A stretch of DNA of 40,671 bases from Ichthyophthirius multifiliis (Eukaryota; Ciliophora; Oligohymenophorea; Hymenostomatida). Shown here in pieces: positions 23,674 through 34,674 of the stretch. The notes under the pieces were generated by a model. That model did not search any database. It was not told the origin of the DNA and saw nothing but the letters and a program-made list of their open reading frames with translations. The stretch spans positions 1 to 40,671 of the forward strand of contig NW_004086155.1 in NCBI RefSeq assembly GCF_000220395.1. Reading direction: 5' to 3'. Every line of letters starts with the position of its first letter. Within the stretch, counting starts at the first letter, position 1. The position numbers and the translations under genes are program-made.

Positions 23674-24818
23674 ATGCCCATTAAAGAAGGTAAAGCTAAA
23701 TTATGGTTTAAGACCAAAGAAGAAGAAGTTTTTATTTTTTTATAAAAAAACATTTAATCTTATATATATATTAAAAATTCATAAAATCTAAATATACATT
23801 AAAATAATTAAAATAGAAAGAATATGATGATAGAATGGTTGCCAACATTGAAATAAAATCTTAAGATTATGATGATGAAAATTTCTCCCCTGTATTTAAT
23901 AGAAAAACTTAAGAATTTTTCCTTTAACCATCTGAAAGATTAACAAATGATGTTTCAAAAGTAAAATATATATTAAATGAATATCGATAAAATATAATTT
24001 TATTTTAATAGATATTAAGACCTATATAAAATCTTTCTTTTGAATAAGTTATGGATAAATACTATTTATATAAGCGAAATAACACATATTATAGGGATTG
24101 GCCATTTGAAAAATTCATTGGAGGTTTTGGTATATCATATTTAATATTAAGAGAGGTAAAATTTTATTTAAAAAAAAAAATTAAAAAAAAAAAAAAAGTT
24201 GCCTTTAAGAAACTTTTATGCAAGAGCATTTGTTATGTATGTTTTTGCTGCTAAACTTTTAGATCATTTAGGAAATCCATTCCCTTATAGTGGTTATGGA
24301 AATTTAGTCGCATAAGAAAGTGACTGGCACCAGTAAAGATATTCATTAAATTTTTTTTAATTATATATAAATAAATGCTTTTTATTTTAATTCTTTATTT
24401 CTACAAATATTTATTTTTTTATTAATATTAATAAAGTTGGGATGTCAGATGTTATGACTAAGTCTGGAAAGCTTTATATTTGACCAGAATTCCTACAGCC
24501 TAAAATACGTTTCTTTTTATTTTATATATATTTTATATTTCTTTACGTTAAAAATATTTCTTTTTTAAAGAGTTCCTGAAGCTGTTAAATGGTACGGTAG
24601 ATAGCCAGGACATTTAATTTCTTAAGATCATCACTGGATGCCTCATTTCTTTGCTTAAAAAACATAAAAATATAGAGAAATTTAATGGGTATTTACTAAT
24701 ATTATAAATTTTCTATTTTTAATTTATTTTTATAATATAGGATGGTACTAACAATATGCCTATTAATAGATTGGCAGATCCTAAACATAAGGATTCATAT
24801 ATGATTTAATTCAGATGA
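23674..24818 (+). CDS. Seven-exon protein of unknown function, 247 residues
   Basis: ATG 23674, TGA 24816-24818. Seven exons join in perfect phase: 23674-23727, 23817-23960, 24012-24155, 24199-24332, 24437-24508, 24571-24688, 24741-24818 (744 nt including stop). The product is unusually rich in aromatic, His and Pro residues compared with its neighbours: YYRDWPFEKFIGGFGISYLI, HLGNPFPYSGYGN, DWHHWDVRCYDQVWKALYL, QDHHWMPHF. One moderately hydrophobic segment (FYARAFVMYVFAAKLLDHL, residues about 117-135) could be a membrane helix. Higher G+C than surrounding DNA and clean splicing argue for a strongly conserved housekeeping protein. I do not recognise the family; the composition is reminiscent of accessory subunits of ciliate mitochondrial respiratory complexes, but that is only an impression. 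Confidence 0.85.
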
Positions 24819-25270
24819 AGAAACAGAAAAATTATTATTTTTTTATTACTTTTTTTTTTATTATAAAAAAGATTACATAAATATAAAAAAAAATTAAGGT
24901 ATATTAGTTAAATTTTATTATGTATAAGCAATATCTAAATATAATAATTAAATAAAATAAAATATTCGAAAATTAAAAAATAATATATTATTAATATAAA
25001 ATTATATGCATTTATAATTTAATAGTGATATTTATAATTTTTTTTAAGTATTTAAAAATAAATTCAATACATATTTTTTTTAAGTTTCGATTAATTTTTA
25101 TTTGTTTTTTAAAAAAATAAGAATATTAATAATAATATATATAAGTTAATTTATTTTAGAAATATTTCTGAGAAAGTTAATTTGAATTTATATATAAAAA
25201 ATATAATTTTAAAAAATATTTTAATTTTTTAAATTATATATATAAAAAAAAAATATATATTAATAATAAA
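24819..25270. other. AT-rich intergenic region
   Basis: About 450 bp of A/T with no coding character on either strand. It holds the 3' flank of the seven-exon gene and the 5' flank of the kinase gene. No motif recognised. Confidence 0.5.
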
Positions 25271-28212
25271 ATGAATTCATATTTAGATTTTTTTTAAAAA
25301 AAAAATCGAAAACATTCTAAAACTATAAACATAGAAACTAATTTTCGTATTAAAAAATAGAATATTAATTATATAAAATTAAACAAACTCAAAAAAACAA
25401 AATTTAAATTATCATTTTTTTTCGAAAAAAAAAAGATTGCAATAATTTTGATTATAATAATATTTAAAATTTAAATGATAATAAGTAAAAAAAAAAAAAA
25501 ACTTATAAATTTAAAAAAAATTCCAATAACTTTTTAAAATACATAATAAATAAGTTTTATCTACAATAAATAATTTAATTTAATTAACTAAAAGCCATCT
25601 TATAATAAATAATAAATTTAAATTCCATTATAACAAAAAAACAGCACTCAAACAATAAAAACAAAAGTATTATATAAAATTAAAATACAAATATATAAAT
25701 AAATTCAAAAAAATAAAAGGCCTATTCATTGCACTAACGCCAATAGCAACATATAGACTTGCTTTAAAAATATCCTATATAAAAAAATAATTACCATCAT
25801 AGAATAAATAATCACTAAAATAACAATATCTATTAATTAAACTCAAATTAAATAGATTTATAATAATGTCCTAATATATCTAAAAACACAGAAAATTATA
25901 ATACTCAAAGAATACAGCAAAATATTTATATAGAAAATCATAAAAACAATCATAAAAATAAAATATTAGATGAAATGATAATATACGATGAATTATAAAC
26001 TAAAAAAAACTCAAATCAGGAAATAACCACGACAATAACAAACACTTAAGTATATGACGACGAAAACACTACTACAGCAAAAAAATAAACCAAAAAAAAA
26101 ATTCCAAAAAAAGATTTTTTATCACATTTGACATTTTTATAAGATACATATTGCAAAGTAGATAAATATTTGATAGCTTTATCTTCTGAAGAAGAAGAAT
26201 AAGAACAATATTAATAATATATTAAAAATAATTTAAAATAAAATAAAAATAATATTACATATGAGGAAAACAAGACATTAATATTCAAATAAAAATATAT
26301 TGTAGGTAAATAAATAGGACAAGGAGCTTATGCGTGTGTTCGATTGGCTTTAAGTCTGGTTTTAGAAAAGCCTGTAGCAATAAAAATATATGAAAAAGTT
26401 CGTTTGAAAGATTTATAAAGAAAAAAAGGCGTTCGAAGAGAAATACGTATTTTATCAAATTTAAAACATGAAAATATTATTTAATTAATTGATACTATAG
26501 AAACTAATAACCATGTTAATATTGTATTAGAATATATAGGTGGTACTTCATTATATACATATGTAAAACTAAAAAAAAACTGGAAGAAAATGAGGCTAAA
26601 AAAATATTTAAATAAATCGTTTCGGCAATTTATTATTGCCATTCTAAAAATATATGCCATAGAGATATTAAATTAGAGAATATTTTACTTGATCAAAAAA
26701 ATTAAATACCGAAAATAATAGATTTTGGATTTTCTACTTGTGTCTCTAATCATTCTAAACATAAAATTTTTTGCGGAACTCCCTCTTATATGGCACCTGA
26801 AATTGTTAATAAATTAGAATATTTTGGAACTCCGGCTGATGTTTGGGCACTTGGCGTGCTTTTTTATGTTATGGTGTGCGGAAGCTTCCCTTTCAAAGGA
26901 TAAAATGATAAAGAGTTTTTATTAAAAGTATCAAAAGGAGATATTATTTTGAATGAAAATTTAAGTTAGGAAAGTCGAGATTTTACTAAATGGATTTTAA
27001 ATACAAATCCTTTATAACGACCTTCAGCTTATTAAGTTTTTTTTTTAAATTTTTTTAATTTTTTTTAACTTTTTTTTTTAAGATATTGTAAAATAAATAT
27101 TTAAATGAAAGAAGTCATTAAAATATTAAAAATTGTTATTTTTATAAAGCAGAAATGTAAAGATAATAATAATAAATAAATTCTAAATAAAATTCTAATG
27201 TATAATTAAAATGTAAATTATATATATATATATATTTTAGAAATTAAAATGTTCATAAAGATGAAAATAATTATTCAAATAATTGCTCTTAAAATAATAA
27301 ATCAAGAAATAAAAATATTGAAATACAATAAATATAAAATTAATATTAATAATAATAATAATTATTATAAAGTTGTAGAATATATAATAATAATAAAAAT
27401 AATTCACCTAATATAATATAAAAAAACATAGTTGTGTAATTAAATAATAATTATAATACTTATAGAAATGATAATAACAATATATAAATAAATAAAGTAT
27501 CTGATTTCTCACCTAATATAAATTCAAATAGAAATAATAATAAATATAGAAGAGATGATAGTAAATAAATAATTTCTTAAAAAAATATTTATTTATAAAA
27601 ATAATTATAAAATACGTTTGAAGCTTTAAATGTAAATAAATAAAGAAATTAAAAATATTATGATGAAATATTATATAATACATAAAGAACTTATAATTCA
27701 AATAACATTTAAAGCATTTCGGAATAATTATATAAATAAAATTAAACTACAAGTTTTTAATAATATTATAATGTAGAAAATTAAAATATTGATTTTTAAA
27801 GTATTAAAGAAACTGAATATATATAAAATGTATTTTATAATTTATATATATTTATTTAATTATATTTTTAAAATTATAGAGGAGTTTTAATAATTATACA
27901 TAAAGACTTCATTATGAATAATTAAATCATAATATAAAGAATCATATAAATTAAGAGAATGAAATACATAGCTAATATTTTAATAAATATAAATAAGGAA
28001 GTAATTTTTTTATTATATTAATTAATAAAAAATAGATTTAATAATATTTTTATTTTATATTTAAATAATATAAATTAATTAAAAAAAAATCAAGATTAAA
28101 ATAATAAAGAAAAAAAATTAGTTTTATAGATAAAAAATAAATTTTAAAAAAATGTGTTTAAGTTAATAATTTTGAATTAGAATTTTTAATAAACAAATAA
28201 AATTTTAAATGA
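25271..28212 (+). CDS. Ser/Thr protein kinase, CAMK-like, with long flanking tails
   Basis: ATG 25271, TGA 28210-28212, about 960 codons. The kinase domain spans about 26290-27030: Gly loop GQGAYACV, catalytic Lys in PVAIKIYEK, HRDIKLEN catalytic loop, DFGFS, activation segment with GTPSYMAPE, and DVWALGVLFYVM. All essential residues are present, so it should be active. Sequence style is closest to the CAMK/CAMKL (SNF1/MARK-like) group. The ~340-residue N-terminal region is Lys/Asn/Gln-rich with an acidic patch (SSEEEEQEQ) just before the domain; the C-terminal ~390 residues are Asn/Gln-rich, low complexity, possibly regulatory or disordered. Intron 27036-27082 (47 nt) falls right at the end of the domain. 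Frame breaks at A runs 25425-25434 and 26571-26579 each need one extra A; the second lies inside the kinase domain, which otherwise aligns without gaps, favouring sequence error. Substrate and pathway unknown. Confidence 0.9.
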
Positions 28213-28541
28213 TAAATTCCTAATTATAAATTTATTAAAATAATAAAAAAATTGAATTAAATTTAAATTAGTAAAAACTGTAATATATATTATATTTATA
28301 AAATTTAGATTATTTTGATATATAAAAAAAAAGTATATTTAAATTATTATAAATATATAAGTAAAATATAATAATTAATAAAATAATAATAAAAATTTAA
28401 TAAATTATAAATATAAATGTAAAAATAATAAGAAAAAGATAATAATAATAAAATATAAAAAAATTTTGTTTATACAATAATAATAAAAAAAAAAAGAAAT
28501 GAAAAAAAAATAATAATATTCAATATAAAAAAAAAACATAA

Positions 28542-28592
<51 letters not shown>

Positions 28593-28632
28593 TCATATTT
28601 AATATTTAGTTATCAGAATTTATATTTTATAA
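28213..28632. other. Convergent intergenic region with (TA)n
   Basis: A-rich sequence between the kinase stop (+) and the stop of the minus-strand secreted protein. Includes a TA tract at about 28544-28582. No coding frame of note. Presumably the two 3' ends. Confidence 0.5.
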
Positions 28633-29127
28633 TCATACTAATAAATATAAAATAGAAGCCAATAATAAATTATAACCAATAATAAATGCTTTTGAATCTC
28701 CAAATTAATAGCAATGAAGATTGCACCTTATAAATTCTTAAGTATTAATAGTTTCAATTGATTTTATTTTTTCAATTTACGTAATACTTGCTGAAGTCAT
28801 TGTTCTGCAATTATTACCGCATAAATTATTCAAATCATTATTATTTTATTATTCTACTACAACATCCCATGCTTTTAAATAGTTCTCAGATATTGAATTT
28901 GTTCCTTTTAAAAGCATATTATCTAATTATTCTTGTGATTAACCATTGATTTTTGCAACATATTATTTTTCCCATAATACTAGAATTCTTTAAGATTTTA
29001 TTTATTCCTGATAAGTCCATTTATCTGAATATGTAAAATGATCTTAGCATTCACTTAAGCAATCACTTGTTTTAAATGCATAACTTTATAAAGTTGCTAT
29101 AAAGAAAATTAAAATAATATATTTCAT
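28633..29127 (-). CDS. Small secreted or surface protein with three CX3C pairs
   Basis: ATG at 29127, TGA at 28633-28635, 164 residues, intron-free. Residues 1-18 (MKYIILIFFIATLQSYAF) are a textbook signal peptide. The mature part has six Cys arranged as three CX3C pairs: DCLSEC near residue 24, LCGNNC near 105 and RCNLHC near 135; three disulphides or a helical-hairpin (CHCH-like spacing but secreted) fold are possible. The last ~18 residues are hydrophobic (AFIIGYNLLLASILYLLV), fitting a GPI-attachment signal or a tail helix. Several NN-S/T contexts occur. Family not recognised. Ciliates carry abundant GPI-anchored surface proteins, so a surface role is plausible but inferred. Opposite strand to the genes on both sides; its promoter must lie in 29128-29924. 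Confidence 0.75.
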
Positions 29128-29924
29128 TTATTTTTTATTAATAATTAATTATTTTGTTTTATGTATTTTAATTTAAATTAAAGGTATTTTTATTTTTTAA
29201 AACAATATTTTATTTGTTATTTTTTATATATTTTTAAAATTTATTTATAAATAAAAATTATATAAATTATTTTATTTTTTAAGTTACATTATTATATATT
29301 GTCTGTAAAATAACTACTATTGGAAATATTAATATTAATAATTTATCTTTATATTAGATTATATCAAGAATTAATATTTATATTATTAATTATAATTCTA
29401 TTTGATATTAATAAAGAAAAATTAATTTATATTATATAAAAAATTAAAATGCAAATATATATTTTTATTAATTATAAAAAAATAAATTATTTAAATGATT
29501 TTTAATTTATTTCATATAATGAATGATAATTTTAATAATATTAATATATAAAAATATATAAAAAATTTAGAATTTTTTTAAATCTAATTTAGCATTTTTT
29601 ATATTGAATAAAAATATATTAATCTGTTTAGCTTATATTATAATATTTATATATTAAATAAATATTTAATTTAATATAATGTTTTTTTTTATATTAAATA
29701 TAATATTTCTTATTTTAAAGTATGTATTATTTATAAAAGTAACATTAAAATTATGCTAATAAATTATAAATTATATAAAAATAACAAAAATAAGTCTAAA
29801 AAATTACTCACTAAAAGTATAAAAATAATTCAAAAAACATTATATCTTATTTTAATACAAATTAAAAAATATCCAAAATTATTTTTTTAATTAAAAAAAA
29901 AATCAAACATAAAAAATAAATAAA
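29128..29924. other. Divergent intergenic region
   Basis: Roughly 800 bp between the starts of the minus-strand secreted protein and the plus-strand importin gene, so it should hold both promoters. Almost only A/T; a short higher-G+C island near 29300-29330 (TTGTCTGTAAAATAACTACT) is the only texture. No RNA gene or repeat recognised. Confidence 0.45.
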
Positions 29925-32900
29925 ATGGCCGAATAAATATAAAAAATTATCTAAAATTTAGTAGGAAACATCTAAAATGCTGAAATACAAAAGTAAGCCG
30001 AAAATAGCTTAAAACAAATTTCATAATAAGACCCAAATTCTTTTGTAATAAATCTCTTAACATTATTAAAACGTAAAAAAACAAACCTTAAAAAAAATAT
30101 ATATATATATATATTAACTAGATTCCGAAAATAAAGATATAAGAACATTTATAGCATCTCACCTTCGTAAAATAACCAGTAAGTTTTCTGAATAATCGTT
30201 TACTTGTATTTGGGAGAGTTTAACACCTGAAACTTAATCTGCCATAAAGCAAATATTATTCGAACTTATAAAAATCGAGTAAACCTCTTCAATAAGAAAT
30301 CTAATAAGTTCCTGTATAGGAGAATTAGGTAGTTCTTTATTAGAAGATACTTAAAATAACTAATGGCCTGAACTTTTACCTTAAGTATGGTAATTATTTT
30401 CTTAAGAAAGTATTCATTTATAGGAAAGTGCCTTTAAAATTCTTTCTAATTTATTAACTTTTGCTAGTGAAAATTTCGAGAAAAACCAAAACGAACTAAA
30501 AGTTTTATTCCAAAACGGCTTAAACAACTCCAACACATAAATAAAAGTCTCCTGCATAGAAGCCATAGGAGCCTATATATGTGTCCTTGAGCCCAAAGAA
30601 TAAAAAAACTATTAATTCTTACTTCCTTTAATCTTCTAAAGTCTATATCAAGTGACATAAACTTCCCAAGATGACGGAATTAAAATTCTTGAAGTTTTAA
30701 ATGACATCGCCGAAACTGAACCAAAATATTTCAATGAAAATTTCGAAGATCTATTTTCAGTAGTCTGGAAATTAAACATGGAAGAGAAGGAGAAAACCGA
30801 AAAAGACTTAAAAGAAATCGGTACTGAAACCATAACCACTATAATAACCCGTATTCCAAAATTAATCCGCCAAAACCCGCAATATATATAAAAGTTGCTT
30901 GAACTAGTCTATTCACATATGGTAGACATTGAAAAAGAAATCGAAAGCGACTGGCTCTCTCCAAAAGAAGGTTTCAGTGAAGAAATAGAAGAAGACTCCG
31001 ACTTCGAATCTGTCCGTTTTGGAATGAATACTATAGATAAAATAATCGAATCCGTTGGAGATAAAGAGACCCTCCCAGCTTTATGGGCTATAATAGGTAA
31101 ATTATTAGAAACTTAAAATGATTGGAGATATATTTATGCAGCAATAATGTCCTTATCACAAGTAGGTTAATACGTCGAAGAAGATACTGTATTAAAATCC
31201 GTAATTGATAAAATCTTAGTTTTTCTCTAACACTAAAACCCTATGATTAGGTATTCAGTATTACACACAATTAGTTAAATATCCGAAGACGCAAAGCCAA
31301 CTCTATAAGAATTATATAAATCCAATTTGACATAAATATTAGTCTAATAATTAAACGATTCAGTCCCTAGAGTAGTTTCCTAAGCCTCAGAAGCCTTAGC
31401 GACTTATTTAGAGGGTTTAAAATCTGAAGACATAGACTAGACTTAAATCGAGAAAATCCTCTAAGACCTTTTCTTATTAATAAACAAAGGAATTTCAATC
31501 GTAAAAGAAAAAGCCGTTTTTGCTCTCGGTTCTCTAATAGAATTATCTAAAGATAAATTCCTTAATTACTTCGATTAGTGTATGATTTCACTCTTTGATA
31601 TTTTCAGTTAATATACATAGAAAGAATACAGATAATTAAGAGGAAATACTATAGAATGTATAACTTTAGCTTCATAAGCTGTTCCTAAGGAGAATTTCTC
31701 GAAATATTTAGAAAAAATAGTATAGACAATTATTTATTTATAAGATTAATAAATAGATTCCTAAAATAAAATTGACCCTTTAAAAAGTTACGTTTTAACC
31801 GGCTGGTAGAGACTCTCTTTGAATTATTCTTCATAATTAGTTTCTTATTTACCAAACATAATACCCGGAATATACAAATTAGTAGAATAAATAGTAATTA
31901 AAAAAACTGAAGATGAAGTCGAAATTTATAACTCAGATGATGCTGAATTAGCGCTAGGAATGTTGGAAGTTTTCATATAAGAATTCGGCTCTAACTTCTC
32001 TTCTTATGTAGAATAAACAACTAAACTAATCACCCCCTTATGTACTTATAGATACTCAGAAAATATTAGAGACACAGCCTCTAAATGTCTTCCTGGTCTA
32101 GTAAAATGTGCCGAAAAAGAACCTCATATTTAACAAAATATCGTCAGATACTTCATCGGTATACTCTGGGATGCTGCCAATAAAGAATATGACAGCGAAG
32201 TGATGATTGCTTAAATAAACGCGATGAAAAGCTGCATCGAAAATACAGGAGACTTCATGACTTCAGAAGAATTAGTCAATTTATCCTAAAAAACGGTAAA
32301 GCTTTTGCTTGATTCGGACAAAAGAAAAGCCGAATCTGAAAAATGGAAAACCGAATAAGAAGTAGATGATGACGAAAAGGAAATTTATGAAGAAGAAGTT
32401 CATTTAGAGGAAGATTTATAAGTATAAATAGCTGAACTAATAGGAGTTTTATTCAAAACCCATAAATAAAAAACTTTGCCTTTTGCCCAAGATCTATACT
32501 CTGAAGTTCTTCCTAAAGTAATAGATACTAAAGTCTCTGATAAAATGCATAAATTCGGTATTTTCCTAATTGATGATATGGTCGAATTTTTAGGCTTCGA
32601 ATTTTTAGGAGAATAAAAATGGGACGAATTCCTAAAAGCCTTAAGTCATTTTGTTTTAGATAAAAATATTTAAGTTAGACAAGCTGCAGCTTATGGTTTA
32701 GGTATTTTCTCAATAAATACTCCAGTGTAAATTTTCCCTAAATATTCATCTGTTATATTAAAAGCATTATCTGATAGCGCCTAAATTGCCTAAGGAAAGG
32801 AAAAAGATAAGAATTTTGGACATTGTAGGGATAATATTATTAGTTCTATAGGAAAAGTCTTAAGATATTAATTCGATAGTGTTAATGTGGGAGAACTTTT

Positions 32901-33209
32901 GCCTTTTTGGGTTAAAAACTTGCCTTTAAAAAAGATAAACCGGAAGCTTTTTTCAATCATAAATTTTTAGGCGAGTTGGTGTTGAATAAATTTAATCTAA
33001 TTTCTTAAAGTGCAGATTTGTTAGGATTATCTTTGAGAGTTTTTGGTTAAGTTTATGAAAGTAAGCTTTCTAATGAAGAAAGTAATTAGGTTATTAAAGA
33101 AGCTGTTAAGGTATTGGCTTAAAATGACTTTGTTAAAGCTAATTGGAGCACTATTGTTTAAGGTTTGAGTGATAGTTAATTAAATAAATTAAAATCTATT
33201 TTTGCTTGA
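29925..33209 (+). CDS. Importin-5/RanBP5-type karyopherin beta
   Basis: ATG 29925, TGA 33207-33209, about 1,078 residues, close to the ~1,100 of importin-5/karyopherin beta-3. One 49-nt intron at 30073-30121 joins ..LLK to HSENKDIRTFIASHLRKITSKF. The protein is a chain of HEAT repeats: LISSCIGELGSSLL, WLSPKEGFSEEIEEDSDFES with the family's long acidic segment, PMIRYSVLHTISQISEDAKP, PRVVSQASEALATYLEG, KEKAVFALGSLIELSKDKFL, RDTASKCLPGLVKCAEKE, acidic loop DDDEKEIYEEEVHLEED, and VRQAAAYGLGIFSINTP. It should carry cargo such as ribosomal proteins and histones through nuclear pores under Ran control. Codon use is visibly richer in G+C than neighbours, as expected of a highly expressed conserved gene. 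One frame break at A run 32928-32933 (needs one extra A) lies in an otherwise gap-free region. Confidence 0.96.
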
Positions 33210-33709
33210 TTTTTATTTATTTAATATATATATATTTATCTTTTAAGCGTTTTTAATAATTTTTATTTTAATAAATTTATAATATACATATTATTTAAAT
33301 ATATATTATATATATAAGATATTATTTTTATTTTATTATAAAATTAAATTAGATTTTTTTATTTGTTAAATATTTTTAATATAATTAATTTTTATTTTGA
33401 ATTTTTAAAAAATAAGATTTAAATTTTAAATTAATTAAACATTTTTTTTCAAAAAATCTTAAAATTTTTTAATTAAATTTCAAAGAGATCAAATTTATTT
33501 TAAATAACTATTAAAAGATTTAAGAATTCTCATAAAAAATTAATTATAATAGTATAAAATACAAATAAAATATTCTTAATAACTAGTATTCGTAACACTA
33601 AATCAAAATAATATAATAACAATAAGTAAATTTACAAAAACATATAAAAAATAAAAATATTTTATCATTTATTTCAAAACATTATTAATTTAAACCAGAA
33701 CATATATCA
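33210..33709. other. AT-rich 3' region after importin
   Basis: No coding character seen on either strand. Bounded by the importin stop on the left and a weak minus-strand ORF on the right. Confidence 0.45.
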
Positions 33710-34189
33710 TCATAACTGATTATAATAATATTTTTTTTTATGAGAATAGAAACACAGTATTAGAATTAATAATAAATAGCTAATCTTTAAATTTTTATAT
33801 ATAATTATCATATCATATGAAAATTAAAAATATTTCATCTATTATTAATATTCGAAATAATAAGTTAGGCTTTAATTAATTTTAGAAATTAAATCTTTTA
33901 TTTTTATAATAACCTTATATTGTGAATATTATTTTGATAAAAATGTGTTAATTATTAAATTTAATTTATTCTTTTATTAAGAACTTTTTTTATCTTTATT
34001 ATTGTATTTATAACTATTATTATTATTTAAAAATAAATATTTCTTTAATTCGTTTGTCTATAGTTATTAATATTTTAATAATATTGATTATTATTAATAT
34101 TATTATATACTATGAATAAATCCAATTTTTTTTTTTAATTTTAATTTAAATTATCCTATATTTCTATAGTTCTAATTAATATTATACAT
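33710..34189 (-). CDS. Possible orphan protein with C-terminal membrane helix
   Basis: Open frame on the minus strand, ATG at 34189, TGA at 33710-33712, exactly 160 codons without an intron. It starts MYNINQNYRNIGQFKLKL, has a Gln/Asn/Lys-rich middle (YQQLQTNELKKYLF; NKDKKSSQQKNKLNL), a segment with coding-like texture (VIIKIKDLISKINQSL) and a hydrophobic helix near the end (ISYLLLILILCFYSH). No family recognised. The residue mix is closer to the window's real proteins than to translated noncoding A/T, but a run of 160 codons without TGA is not rare by chance in DNA with so little G, so this stays tentative. Confidence 0.38.
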
Positions 34190-34674
34190 AAAAATTCAAA
34201 TATATTTTTAATAATGATATGTGATTTTTATTTTATTTTTTTTAAAAAAAGATTGAAATCGGGTTTATAATAAAATAATATAAAAAAATATGATTTTTAT
34301 TTAATATAAATCGTTTCTTTCATTTTATTTTTATTAATTGTTTTTATAATATATAATTATATATTTTTATTTTTATTTAATTAAATCTAATAATTTTAAA
34401 TATGAATTTATAAATAATATATATAATATAATATATTAAAAATAATATTTATTTATATAAATATTTTATATTTGTCGATTGATTACATTATTTTAATACA
34501 TTTTCTTAAAATTAATTTATATTTAAAATATTCGTATATAAATTTTAATTATTATTTTTTATTAGAAAAAAAATATTTTATTTATTTAAAAAGATATATC
34601 AATTTTAATAATATGAAAAATTATAATAATACAATTTAGTTTTCATTTATTAATAATATACAAATTATAAAAAT
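34190..34674. other. AT-rich spacer
   Basis: Between the tentative orphan gene and the stop of the REJ protein, both minus strand. Only A/T-rich sequence, no feature recognised. Confidence 0.45.

Noticed and set aside
25271-28212. Kinase as a pseudogene because of two frame breaks
   Set aside because: All catalytic residues are intact and both breaks are at long A runs, matching the error pattern in other plainly functional genes such as importin-5.
30464-31116. Standard-code frames on both strands near here
   Set aside because: They are pieces or shadows of the importin-5 gene once TAA/TAG are read as Gln.
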